DNA of 64,000 nucleotides from Channallabes apus. Lineage: Eukaryota > Chordata > Actinopteri > Siluriformes > Clariidae. Where the stretch lies: positions 12,881,703 to 12,945,702 of the forward strand of contig CM060131.1 of the NCBI GenBank assembly GCA_030522415.1, given 5' to 3'. Both the position numbers and the translations under genes were made by a program. Positions 36,755-46,904 of the stretch are shown here, in pieces; the first letter of the stretch is position 1; each line of letters opens with the position of its first letter. The notes under the pieces are model-generated. The model was not told the origin of the DNA and made no database searches. It saw only the letters and a program-made list of their open reading frames with translations.

Positions 36755-37118
36755 CTTTGTGACAATGACCATTGCTAAAAACGCTATGCAAATAAAACTG
36801 AATTGAATTGAATACTACCGGCCAGGCTCAATTCCAATCTCTGTGTCCATGGAGTTTGCATGTTCTCCCTGTCTTGGTGGGTTTACTCCTGGTAATCCGG
36901 TTTTCTCTTACAGTTCAAAGATATGCAGGTTAGGCTGATTGGCATTCCCAAATTGCCTGTAGTGTGTGAATGACTGGGTGAGTGTGTATATGTGTGTGCC
37001 CTGTGATGGATTGCTGCCCAGGCCAAGGTGTGCCCTCATGCCTTAGGCCTCCTGGGATAGGCTCCAGGTCCCAGCGACCCTGAAAACAGGATGAAGCGTG
37101 TGTGAGTGAGTGAATTAA
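36755..37118 (+). mobile_element. Interspersed-repeat end followed by a 5'-truncated SINE
   Basis: 36755-36815 reads as the inverted end of the 57825-58560 family (GCAAATAAAACTGAATTGAA). From 36820 a diverged (ATTC)-type SINE starts inside the B-box region (GGCCAGGCTCAATTCCAATC) and runs to AACAGGATGAAGCG. Confidence 0.7.
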
Positions 37119-37284
37119 ATACTATCAATTAAATAGCAATTAAATGTTAATCGTTAATTTATGAATGACTGACTGTATATAAAAATGGAATATACATTTG
37201 TACAGTAGATCAATGTGTGGTATAGATACTAATTAGCCACCTACAGTACCACGAATTAACCACTTAGTCTTGGAGGTTAAGGGT

Positions 37285-37995
37285 GTGGTGCCAGAAACTC
37301 TGATCCCCTGTGATTTTCACACAAAATAAAGAGGTCAGGAGAGACATGCCAGACTGATTCCAGTTTACAGAAAGGCTAGACCTAAGACAAACAATTGCTT
37401 TACCAAGAGGCAAACTCTGGCTCTGAAAAATGAGGCCAACGTGGAAGTGACAGAACGTAAACAGTTCCTCCAATGACCACTGGGAGCTGGATACAAAAGT
37501 TACTGCAGTCAATCTTTATAGACCCTCATGTTAAAACGACGAAATTTACAACAGAAGTAAACATGATTACAGCCTTGTAGGGGCCAGGGGTAGCTCAGTA
37601 GTTAAGGCATTGGACTACGGTTCGGAAGATCCCAGGTTCAAATCCCGCAACTGGGACACTTGCAACTGTTGGGCCCTTGAGCAAGGCCCTTAACCCTCAA
37701 CTGCTCAGATGTATAATGAGATAAAAATGTAAGTCGCTCTGGATAAGAGCGTCTGCCAAATGCCTAAATGTAAATGTAAGAAGGTATGTTCCAACCAACA
37801 GCCAGACTCTGTTCATTCATCCCATTTCCCATTTATGGATTAACTGGGATTTGAAGGCATAATGCCTGCCAAGATGATAACAACTAGTGCCCCCAAAGTT
37901 GAAATTTTGGTTCTGTTCTTCAGGAGTCCTATGGGTGACATCATGGAGGGTTTGTCCAAATGTATTTATTTTTTTATACAGTCTATGCTCTTTAC
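37285..37995 (-). mobile_element. Unclassified fish repeat family, copy 1, carrying a SINE
   Basis: Shares with 48157-48700 and, inverted, with 62795-63351 the blocks CTGGCTCTGAAAAATGAGGC, AACAGAAGTAAACATG and, distally, TGTTCCAACCAACAGCCAG, GGATTTGAAGGC and CTATGGGTGACATCATGG. The distal end reads TTTTTTATACAGTCTATG. A SINE at 37570-37785 interrupts it. No coding capacity is seen. Confidence 0.6.
37570..37785 (+). mobile_element. tRNA-derived SINE, second family, full length
   Basis: A box GTAGCTCAGTAGTTAAGG, B box GGTTCAAATCC, body TTGAGCAAGGCCCTTAACCC, conserved end AGTCGCTCTGGATAAGAGCG and tail with CTAAATGTAAATGTAA. Best plus-strand reference for the split copy at 19493-20205. Confidence 0.88.
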
Positions 37996-37999
37996 GGCC

Positions 38000-38500
38000 A
38001 TGACATACAGGAAAGCATCTTAAAATAGACAATATGTCCACCACTAAACTGGATAGGCTAGAATAGAAGGAAATGACCTGGGGTTCCACTCTGACCAGTA
38101 TCCGGGACTAGATTGGGCATCCACATTAAACACTTGACATATTACATACTCTTTGTTCAGTTTTCATGATGTCATAAGTAATATTATGTAGCATCTGTAA
38201 TAAGATATCGCTATCAAGTATATCTAATAAGTGGCAAATGTAATTTTGTTCATAATTTTTTTACTATTGTTTTGGATACTGTACAATAGATACAACAAGA
38301 CTAGGCAGTGGGTTCAGGCTTGGTCTTTGTTTGTTTGTTTGAAGAAGAACACCTAGCTATTGGCTAAGTAGCCGGCTAGCTTGCTATGCATAGGAGATGG
38401 GATTTCTATAATCAGTAATAAACATACAGTAAAGATTGGTTTAACTTTGGCAGTTAAGGGGATGTTTGTCTTCCCTGTTGCTTAGGAGGCAGGAAACCAT
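38000..38500. other. Non-coding, nothing recognised
   Basis: AT-rich, with a short (TTTG)n at 38326-38340 and TACTGTA/TACAGTA heptamers. Confidence 0.5.
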
Positions 38501-38828
38501 CTCGGGTTACTTTGCTGTAACCCTGTTCCCTGAAAAGGCGGGAACGAGATGCTGCGTGAAAACGCTATGGGAAACATCTTGTCATGTTGCCAGTTGTGAA
38601 GCATGTGTATAATGTGCATAAACATGCCAAATTTTGGCCTATATAACCTCGGTCAGGTGACGTCATCTGATTAGACGCAGCTGCAGGTTATAAATAGTAG
38701 TGAGCCAGAGGCATTCGTCAGATTAATTTGTCTGAACGGACGTCCGGTCACGTGGCAGTGCGGCATTGGGACGCAGCATCTCGTTCCCGCCTTTTCAGGG
38801 AACAGGGTTACAGCAAAGTACCCCGAGA
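38501..38828. repeat. Inverted repeat at the DIRS 3' end
   Basis: CTCGGGTTACTTTGCTGTAA and the following 35 bases (38501-38553) are mirrored by 38776-38828 (GGGTTACAGCAAAGTACC at its right end). DIRS elements have an internal region complementary to their ends, used for circle formation; this hairpin may be that region or a rearranged copy of it. Both arms share GAAAAGGCGGGAACGAGATG. Confidence 0.8.
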
Positions 38829-39023
38829 CGTTGCCTTTCAAAGGCTTCACTCGATGCTCGGTGAAAACGCTATGGGAACAAGAATACCAACACCGCCGCA
38901 CTGCGAGTGTCTGGACCCCAAGGTTGTGTAGCGTGTGAGCACAAGGCCGAGAAGGTCTCAGAACTATGCCTGGGCAGCTAACTCGGGGCTTTCCGTGAGC
39001 CCGGAGTAGCATAAACATCCAGA

Positions 39024-40086
39024 TTATAAATGTAACAAATGTGTGCTGGAGGACTTACCTTCCACATCACACAATTGCTGCAGGAGAGTAACTCTTGCAA
39101 GAGCGATAGATGAGGCGACCCCTCTGGTCCAATGGGCCCTGATTCCTAGAGGTAAAGTGAGCCCATGCGCCTCATAGGAGAGGGCAATAGCATCTCTCAT
39201 CCAGTGTAGTGGTGGTCGCACCGCCGGTTGTGGTCCCAAACATGTAAAAACTGCTCTGACTTATGCCACTGGTTGATGCGGTGGACGTAAATCTGAAGAA
39301 CGTGAAGTCTCTCCTGCTCCGAATCTGTAAAGGCGGAGGACAGAAGGCTTCAAAATTATAGGGCGCTGTTTTTTTTTTTTCTTTCTTTGGACTTAGGACG
39401 ATAGCTCAGTGAGGATGCAGTTAGGTGCGTCTTGAAAGTAATAGGGCACAAGCCTGAGGACAACTTTCCTGCAGAGACTCCGGCACTGAAACAACTCGGC
39501 AGTGGACTGGGTCTACCTGCTTCTCACGCACTTGCTGCAGGGGAATACCTCTTGCTAGTGCAATAGATGAGGCGATCCACCTGGTTGAATGAGCCCTGAT
39601 TCCGAGAGGCAAAGTAAGCCCATGTGCCTCATAGGAGAGGGCAATAGCATCTCTCACCCAGTATAGTGGCGCTCTGACTTGCGCCACTGTCTCGTGCGGT
39701 GGACGTAAAATCTGAAGGGCACGTACTGGACGGTAAGTGAAGTTTCTCCTGCTTCGAAGCTGTAAAAGGCGGAGGACAGAAGTCTTCAAAACAGTAGGGT
39801 GCATGTTATAAATGGAACTTTCGGAAGATAGTTCAGTGAGGATGCGGTTAAGTACATCTTGAGAGTACTAGGGCACAAGCCCGATTACAAGCTTTTCCTG
39901 CAGAAACTCCAGCACTGAAACATATCGGCAGTGGACTGGGTCTACCTGCTTAGCACACACTTGTTGCAGGGGAATACCTCTTGCTAGTGCAATAAATGAG
40001 GCAATCCCCCTAGTTGAATGAGCCCTGATTCCTAGAGGGGAAGTGAGCCCACGCGCCTCATAGGAGAGGGCAATAGCATCTCTCAC
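39024..40086 (-). pseudogene. DIRS tyrosine recombinase C-terminus, present three times
   Basis: Three tandem units on the minus strand each encode the catalytic C-terminus: RDAIALSYEAHGLTLPLGIR followed by AHWTRG, AHSTRW or AHSTRG (the H-x-x-R catalytic box), at about 39074-39215, 39532-39670 and 39961-40090. The unit spacing is about 460 and 430 bp. The middle unit also carries an upstream RPVRALQILR stretch. In an active element this enzyme would integrate a circular cDNA without a DDE integrase. Stops separate the units and one unit has W instead of G after the arginine. Tandem duplication of this region is not a usual DIRS feature. Confidence 0.82.
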
Positions 40087-40748
40087 CCAATGACACCCTT
40101 TAAATACATTCCATTTGAGGGCATAAGCTCTTGAAGAAGGTTACTAGATCCAGAGTCAGAGAGTAGCAAAGGGGACATTTGCTGATCTTGCGAGGCAAAG
40201 AGGTCCACCTCTGCTACATGAAATCTCTCCAAGATTGACTGACTACTTCGGGGTGGAGTTTCCATTCCCCGTGTGTCAGAGATTGACTGGACAATACAAC
40301 TGCTCTCACATTCATATGCCCTGGAATGTAAATCGCGCTGAGGGCCAAGAACCTGGTGCGCTAGCTATTTAGCGGCGCGAGCACAGTCCGCCCTGGTGAT
40401 TAATATATGAGACTTGCCATAGTGTTGTCCACCCGCAATGGGACATGGCACTCTCAACTTCTGGAGGAAGTGCTTTAGGACCAGAAATAGAGCCATCATT
40501 TCGAGGCAATTGATGTGCCGTGCGAGAAGAAGGCCGCTCCAGCTCCCTTGGGCTGGACGGTCATCTAAGACCGTACCCTCGCCCGTGAGGGAAGTGTCTG
40601 TCGTTAGCATCTGCGACGATAAGACAAACTTAGAGTGGGACCCAGAGTCAGAACCGGGGTCTTGAACCACATAGGAGGGGTACGAAGCACCTGGTGCGTA
40701 ACCCTTGTTGGGGATCAGCCCTAGAGTGAAATCCCCTGTCTTAGCCAC
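40083..40748 (-). pseudogene. DIRS RNase H region
   Basis: Minus strand: LTTDTSLTGEGTVLDDRP with a catalytic aspartate, HINCLEMMALFLVLKHF with a catalytic glutamate, then, past a frame break, AEVDLFASQDQQ. This order is typical of the RNase H/linker of DIRS polyproteins. It would degrade the RNA strand during reverse transcription. Interrupted by stops and a frameshift near 40300-40370. Confidence 0.8.
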
Positions 40749-40789
40749 AACTGAAATGCTCTCATGTGCAGAAGGCCCAAGGTGTCACC

Positions 40790-41275
40790 GATACAGCTGC
40801 CATGGGCTCTAAGATCTCTGAAAGTGATAGTCACTTTCTTGGTCTAGCTTGATTTCCTTGAGGGTGTTGATAATGGATTTGACACGAGCGGGAGACAGCC
40901 GTGCCCGCTTACGATCGAATCTCATGTGACACCCAAATCCTCAGAACAGGAAAGAGCATGCTTTCGTGGCGTTGGGTCTCAATCCTCAGAAACAAAGATG
41001 AGCTAGGGCGACATGCTAATGTTGAAGCGCTAGCTAATGAGACTGGGCCAGCCAGTCGTCTATGTAATTCGAATATGGATGCCCTGGTAGTTGTAAGAGC
41101 CAGAACTACATCCATACATTTTAATATGTGCGGGTGAGAGAGCTAGACCAAATGGAAGGACCCGATACTGGTAAGCTTGGCCGAAAGCGAACCTCAGGTC
41201 TTTCCCTGTGTTGTGGCAATATGTCTATATGAAAGAAAGCGTCCTTCAATCGATTGTCACAAATCAATCGCTCGG
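40790..41275 (-). pseudogene. DIRS reverse transcriptase, C-terminal part
   Basis: On the minus strand LKDAFFHIDI and, one frame away, AYQYRVLPFGLALSP (41130-41250) are RT motifs. YIDDWLAQS at about 41041-41067 holds the catalytic aspartate pair. A downstream ARVKSIINTLKEIKL and LGLLHMRAFQLWLRQG (40745-40890) match the thumb region. At least one frameshift lies within HRE/RPE near 41195. The N-terminal part is missing: sequence to 41440 is unclear and then the Gypsy LTR begins. Confidence 0.8.
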
Positions 41276-41471
41276 TAGGATTTGAGAGCAATAACTTTAA
41301 CAGTCAACATTTTTAAACTGTATTATTTATTTTAGATAGCGGTACAGCCTGCGAAATCATTTGGTCAAAAATTTGGACGCACCCCCCCGTTCCTGGGAAC
41401 TAAGGAATACTGACTGTAGTAGCCTTACTCGCTGTCTGGTAGGGGAACATGTTCCATGGCCCCATTCCCCA

Positions 41472-42511
41472 TGTCACGAGTCACGGTCTGTCGGCCATCT
41501 TTTTCCCACGCTGTCACTTTTCCTCACGTGCTCATGTTTTTTCCCTAGCCCATCTTGCGCATTTCCCACACTCCCGTTTCCGCCCCGTCTGCTCACCTGT
41601 TTCTCATTCCTTTACTGATTACGCCAGCGATTTAAGCATGCGCGGCGCGCTGCTCAGATCGCTGGATTATTGTGTCTGTTTTACCTAGATTCTCTCGCGT
41701 TTTCTTTTCTCTGGCTTTCACGTTACGACCTTGCTTTGTTTTTTTCTCGTTTTTGAATTTCTGCTTGCCGATTTGGATTGTTCGCCTGCCCTTTTGATCT
41801 CCCGGTTTCGACCCACGCTTCTCCCTTTTGATTTACGACTCCCGTCTCTCGTCCTTTTGGTTTCATTTTTGCCTCGCTGATTGTCTTCCCGGTTTTGACC
41901 TTGCGCTTTCCATTTTGACTACGGCTCTCGTCTCGTGTTTTTGCTTTGGATGCTTCGCTGACGGAGTCACGGCTTTCGACCCTTGCTCACGCCCCCGACC
42001 ACGCCCCCACATCTCTATACAGTCAGTAACCGCGCTTGGATTCATACCGTTCTGCCTGCTTAGGCATCGACCAATAAAATGACTTCATTCCCACCCCTGC
42101 CCCGCCCCCGACTCTGCTCTCTCAACTTCGCGTTTACAAGTGCACAAGTGAGTTTTGCTACAGGAATATCGCAAAATGAGTAGCAAAAGTCAGAGCGCTG
42201 GGATTTGAGGTTGTACTGGCAGATCTGAGAGGTTGTGAGCGCCGACTTGTGGTTGTACAGCGAAACTGAAGTAAAGCGCAAAGATAAATGTGTAGTACAC
42301 AATTGTGCCTATCATTTTATTCATGTGAGTGACACTTTACACATTTGTCACTATTAATCTGCAACTTCGAATTCAAAACACAGGTGTACACATCAGAGCT
42401 GTGAGTATAAATTTCAACTTACAAATACAACTATTAATTTTACAAGTTCTCACATTCAAATTTGCAAGCTCTCGGGTTTTGCTACTGTTTTACCTTCATA
42501 CTTACGTGACA
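41472..42511 (+). mobile_element. Gypsy 5' LTR
   Basis: Begins TGTCACGAGTCACGG and ends CATACTTACGTGACA, 17 bases before the gag start. A TTTAAG box lies near 41630 and AATAAA near 42073. At about 1,040 bp it is long. The AT-rich part 42118-42490 differs in composition and has related words at both sides (TTTTGCTAC at its start region and at its end), suggesting a secondary insertion. There is no matching 3' LTR. Confidence 0.7.
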
Positions 42512-42528
42512 GAATAATCCAGCCAGCT

Positions 42529-43400
42529 ATGGATCCAGCGGCTTCTGACCATATGAGAGCGGCATTGGAGAGTCAAGGTGCCCTGCTTGGGACTCACCAA
42601 CAGGAACTGCTCAGTACAAAGCAGTCTCTCGCCGACGTCACGTCCCAGCTTCAGAGACTCCAACTCTACCTACCGCAAGGAGCAAGCTCCCATGCGCAAC
42701 AGGAGCCACGCCTCCCAGCCCCTCCCACCTACGAGGGAGATCCAGGCACCTGTCGCTCCTTCCTATCTCAGTGTTCCCTGATCTTCAAGCTCCAAGCCTC
42801 CGCCTTTTCCACCGAACAATCCAAGGTGGCCTACGTCATCACGCTCCTGTCAGGACGGGCCCGGGAATGGAGCACTGCGTTTTGGGATGCCCACGACCCC
42901 TGCTGTTCCAATTATGAGGACTTCGCCAGAGAGATGAAGAGGGTGTTCGACCGCTCATGCCATGGCAGAGAGGCGGGTCGAAGACTGCTGAATCTCGGCC
43001 TATGACTATGCCATTGAGTTCCAGACCCTGGCCCTCCCCAGTGGTTGGAACAACCAAGCGCTATGCGATGTCTTTTTGGAGGGCCTGACAGAGAAGCTCC
43101 AAGATGAGCTAATCTCGCGAGAGCTCCCCTCGTCTCTCCAAGAGCTTGTGGACCTGGCCGGTTGAGTAGATGCCCGCCTCTGTCTTCGTAGGTCAGCCCG
43201 GTTTTCTCCACCCAGAGCTCTACCGTGACCCCCACCTCCATGAGTTGAACCCCAGGAGGAACCCATGCAACTGGGCAGAACCCGCATCACCCCAGAGGAG
43301 CGTCACCGCCGCCGAGTGGAGGGGGCCTGCTTCTACTGTGGGAAACCAGGACACCTGCTCAAAAACTGTCCAGCAAAAGGGGGCGCCCTTTAGTTCAGCT
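42529..43400 (+). pseudogene. Gypsy gag, frameshifted
   Basis: Structural protein that would coat the element RNA. The first frame (42529-43005) has a coiled-coil-like N-terminus (QQELLSTKQSLADVTSQLQR) and capsid-like SFLSQCSLIFKLQ. After a frameshift near 42990 the second frame continues YDYAIEFQTLALPSGWN and ELPSSLQELVDLAG, hits TGA at 43163-43165, then reaches a CCHC zinc knuckle [14 protein letters not shown] at 43328-43369. The TGA is consistent with a decayed CGA. It resembles the gag of sushi-type fish Gypsy elements, the group from which mammalian PEG10/RTL genes derive. Confidence 0.85.
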
Positions 43401-43439
43401 GGGAGCACTAGAGGGCGAGACTCCAAGAAGGCTCCCAGA

Positions 43440-44030
43440 CCAACGTCATCTGCTTCCCATCCTCCTCATCCATGAGCAACAGACCCACCTAGTGCAGGCA
43501 CTGGTCGACTCGGGTTCGGATCATAGCCTGCTGAATGCGGCTTCAGCCAAAACCCTGGGTATGCCTGCGCTGCCCTTGGAGAACCACCTCAAGGTCCAGG
43601 CCCTTGACGGGAGTCCGCTCCCATCTATCACCCACAGAACCCCTCTCATTGGTCTAAAGGTCTCCGGCAACCACTCAGAACAGACGTCGCTGTTCATCAT
43701 GGAGGGGCCACATGCCACGGTCGTCCTAGGCCTCCCCTGGTTAACCCAACACAACCCGTACATTGATTGGGTCAGGAACTCGATCGTAGCCTGGAGCCCA
43801 TCATGTTCCACTTCATGCTTACGCGCCGCCACTACGCCCTGCCTCGACCCAACCCCCACAAAGGAGCCATCGGACCTCACCTGTGTTCCCCCAGAATACC
43901 ATGACCTCAGGACTGTGTTTAGCAAATCACATGCAGTCTCTCTTCCCCCCCACCGACCATACGACTGCGCCATTGAGCTCCTCCCAGGCACCACCCCCCA
44001 AAGGGCCGTCTTTACTCTCTGTCACCCAAG
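43440..44030 (+). pseudogene. Gypsy aspartic protease
   Basis: Encodes ALVDSGSDHSLLN with the catalytic D-S-G, then VVLGLPWLTQHNPYIDW typical of the protease C-terminal side, then PPEYHDLRTVFSKSHA leading to RT. It would cleave the polyprotein. The frame breaks near 44020, one base off from the RT frame. Confidence 0.85.
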
Positions 44031-44042
44031 GAACGCCAAGCC

Positions 44043-45270
44043 ATGGACCAGTACATCACAGAATCCCTTGCCGCAGGAATCTCTTCCTCTCCGGCGGGGG
44101 CTGGATTCTTCTTCATAGGCAAGAAAGATGGTTCCCTTCGCCCGTGCATTGATTATAGGGGCCTTAACGACATCACCATAAAGAACCGGTACCCCCTTCC
44201 CCTAATGTCTACCACCTTCGAACTCCTTCAGGGGGCCAGCACCTTCACCAAGCTCGATCTGCGCAACGCCTATCACCTTGTCCGCATCCGGGAAGGGGAT
44301 AAATGGAAAACAGCTTTCAATACGCCAACTGGACATTATGAATATCTGGTGGCCCCCTTTGGACTTACTAATGCCCCCGGAGTGTTTCAGGCCTTAATTA
44401 ACGACGTTCTCAGGGATTTCCTCAATTCTTCCGTATTCGTCTATCTAGACGATATCCTGATCTTCTCTCACAACCCAGAAGAACACCAACATCACGTCAG
44501 GCAGGTGCTGCAGAGGCTGCTGGAGAACAACTTGTTCATCAAGGCTGAGAAGTGCGAGTTCCACACCACATCTACCATGTTCCTCGGATTTACCATCAGC
44601 CCCAAGGGCATCGAGATGGAACCTGCTAAGCTCCAAGCGGTCACTATGTGGCCCACCCCTACCTCTCGGCATGAACTCCAGAGGTTCTTAGGCTTTGCTA
44701 ATTTTTATCGTCGGTTTATCCGAGGCTACAGCTCCATCACCGCCCCTCTAACAGCCCTGACCTCTACCAAGACCCATTTCTGCTGGAACCAGGAATCTGA
44801 GAAAGCCTTCAGCGAGCTGAAGAAATGGTTCACCTCCACCCCTATCCTCACCATCCCAGATCCGTCACGGCAGTTCATCGTGGAGGTCGACGCCTCCAGC
44901 ACCGGAGTAGGAGGCATCCTCTCACAAAGATCCAACCGGGATAATAAGCTGCACCCCTGCTCCTTCTTCTCCCACCGCCTAACACCTGCTGAAAGCAATT
45001 ACGGCATCGGAGATCGTGAACTCTTAGCCATCAAGTTAGCACTGGAGGAATGGAGACACTGGCTAGAGGGAACGGAGGTCCCATCCCTAGTTTGGACCGA
45101 TCACAAGAACTTAGAGTATCTACGGAGCACCAAGAGGCTCAATTCTCGTCAGGCCCGGTGGTCCCTGTTCTTCGCGACGTTCAACTTTACCCTCTCCTCC
45201 CGACCAGGGTCTAAGAACACCAAGCCGGACACTCTCTCAAGACTATTTATGACCACCCAAGACCCTGCCC
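44043..45270 (+). pseudogene. Gypsy reverse transcriptase and RNase H
   Basis: An uninterrupted frame of about 400 codons. RT motifs: [43 protein letters not shown] and the catalytic [10 protein letters not shown] (near 44445). Then the connection [15 protein letters not shown] and RNase H with [38 protein letters not shown] and [11 protein letters not shown]. All catalytic acids appear intact. The frame drifts after 45270 where it should pass into the integrase, so a frameshift separates the two. Confidence 0.92.
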
Positions 45271-45307
45271 CTTGTGAGACGATTCTGCCACCCCCTGCCT
45301 GCTCACC

Positions 45308-46195
45308 GTGCCCGAGCTCGATATCGGTGTCAAGCAAGCCCTATCCCATGGACCAAGCCCAAGAAATGTTCCTCCTAACCGTCTCTTCGTTCCCCTCGCT
45401 CTGCGTTCTCAAGTCCTGGAGTGGGCCCACAGTTCTAAACTCTCTTGCCACCCAGGCTCCGCCAGAACTCTGGCACTAGCCCAGCAGCGGTTTTGGTGGT
45501 CCACCCTCAAGGAGGACGTCTCTCAGTTTGTTGCAGCGTGCAATGTCTGCATAAGATCCAAGCATGTCAACATGGCCCCAGCTGGCCTCCTCAGACCCCT
45601 GCCCATCCCTCATCGCCCCTGGTCCAACATCGCCCTGGACTTCGTCACCGGACTACCCCCTCCATCATCATGCATCATGACCGTGGTTGATCGGTTCTCT
45701 AAAGCTGCTCACTTTATCCCCCTACCAAAACTTCCGTCCACCAAGGAGACTGCAGAACTCATGATCAACCATGTATTTAAGCTCCACGGCCTGCCTAAGG
45801 ACATTGTGTCTGATCGGGGCCCACAGTTCACCTCTCAGTTCTGGAAGGCATTTTGTAAGCTCATCGGAGCCACCCCAAGCCTGTCATCAGGTTTCCACCC
45901 TCAATCCAATGGGCAGACGGAGAGGAAGAACCAGGCTCTCGAGGTCGCCCTGAGGTGCATGACCTACCGGGATGTCACCTCGTGGAGCAGATTCCTGCCC
46001 TGGGTCGAATACGCCCACAACTCTCTAGTCTCTTCGTCTACTGGGCTGTCCCCCTTCCAGTGCTGCCTGGGTTACCAACCACCCTTGTTCCCCTCTCAGG
46101 AAGAGGAGGTCAGCGTCCCCTCTGCCCAAGCCTTCATTCACCGCTGCAGGAGGACCTGGACTCAGGCCAGAAGGCAGAACTTACAAGGAGCAAGC
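45308..46195 (+). pseudogene. Gypsy integrase
   Basis: One frame with an N-terminal zinc-binding H-H-C-C (SSKLSCHPG, then CNVC) and the DDE core: [10 protein letters not shown] (first D), [14 protein letters not shown] (second D) and [18 protein letters not shown] (E). It would insert the cDNA into the host DNA. Catalytic residues are present. The frame is lost near 46190, where TYKE-like sequence is expected to continue. Confidence 0.92.
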
Positions 46196-46244
46196 AGACC
46201 GCAGACGCTCTCAGGCCCCCAAGTGCAGGATAGGGCAGAGAGTC

Positions 46245-46476
46245 ATGCTCTCCACCAGAGACCTCCCTCTTAAGACCCTGTACCGCAAACTCTCACCCCG
46301 TTACATCGGCCCCTTCAGCATAACCATGATTGTCAATCCCTGCGTGGTCAAACTTTTGCTTCCCTCTACGATGCGACAAATAAATCCCACATTCCACGTG
46401 TCCCAGCTACGTCGCCTCATCTCATGCCCGTTAAGCACGGCAGGGAAGGAATTTCCCGAAGGCTTTTTCATATAAC
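46245..46476 (+). pseudogene. Gypsy integrase C-terminal tail, truncated
   Basis: [20 protein letters not shown] and INPTFHVSQLRRL are the standard post-core GPY/F-type region. The chromodomain that usually follows in this group is absent; the frame ends within about 25 residues at the junction with DIRS sequence. Confidence 0.82.
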
Positions 46477-46484
46477 TTGCCTCA

Positions 46485-46900
46485 TGAACCTAGTGGCAAA
46501 CGAGTTAATGATATCGCCAAACAGGCTGGAAGGCGAGATAGGGGCATCCAGGAGGAATGCATGATTCTTATCCTTGATTTAACCACAAGTGCCTCCGCGC
46601 GAAACCCATCGCAGCCATAAAACGGCCGATAGCACGGGCCGTCTGCTTTTGTTGCACGTAGAGACAAGTCTGTTGCCCGGTGTAATTCCAATACGCCCTA
46701 TCTGAAGCGCCTCGCCAGTGCTCAAGTCTCTCAGCAGGGCAGCCTGATAGGCCTGCAAAACCGCCCTGGTGTGCAAAGGAGCACCAACCTGACCTGCTGC
46801 CTGAAAAGCTTTTCCCTCCAGGGAAGATGAAAGTCTACGCAGCTTGAAAGGAAGTATTAGTTTTTCAGGAAGGATGATGTCCCAGGAGAGAGATAGCTTT
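46485..46900 (-). pseudogene. DIRS gag-like region
   Basis: The minus strand encodes, across several frames, AVLQAYQAALLRDLSTGEA, LHRATDLSLRATKA and, after breaks, LVVKSRIRI and a LFGDIINSF-type stretch. That order is typical of the DIRS first ORF in fish. Its left end abuts the Gypsy remnant. Confidence 0.75.
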
Positions 46901-46904
46901 TGAA

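Larger units (their letters stand above)
41472..46476 (+). mobile_element. Ty3/Gypsy retrotransposon lacking its 3' end
   Basis: LTR, gag, protease, RT, RNase H, integrase in Gypsy order, inserted head-to-head into a DIRS element. The right junction (about 46444-46485) cuts the polyprotein soon after the post-integrase FHVSQL motif, and DIRS gag resumes at once; any chromodomain and the 3' LTR are absent. DIRS has lost sequence at the same point, so one deletion probably removed the right side of both. Base composition is GC-richer than the surroundings. Confidence 0.88.

Noticed and set aside
42839..43994. Minus-strand frames of 70-157 codons
   Set aside because: Antisense of Gypsy gag and protease; no domain of their own.
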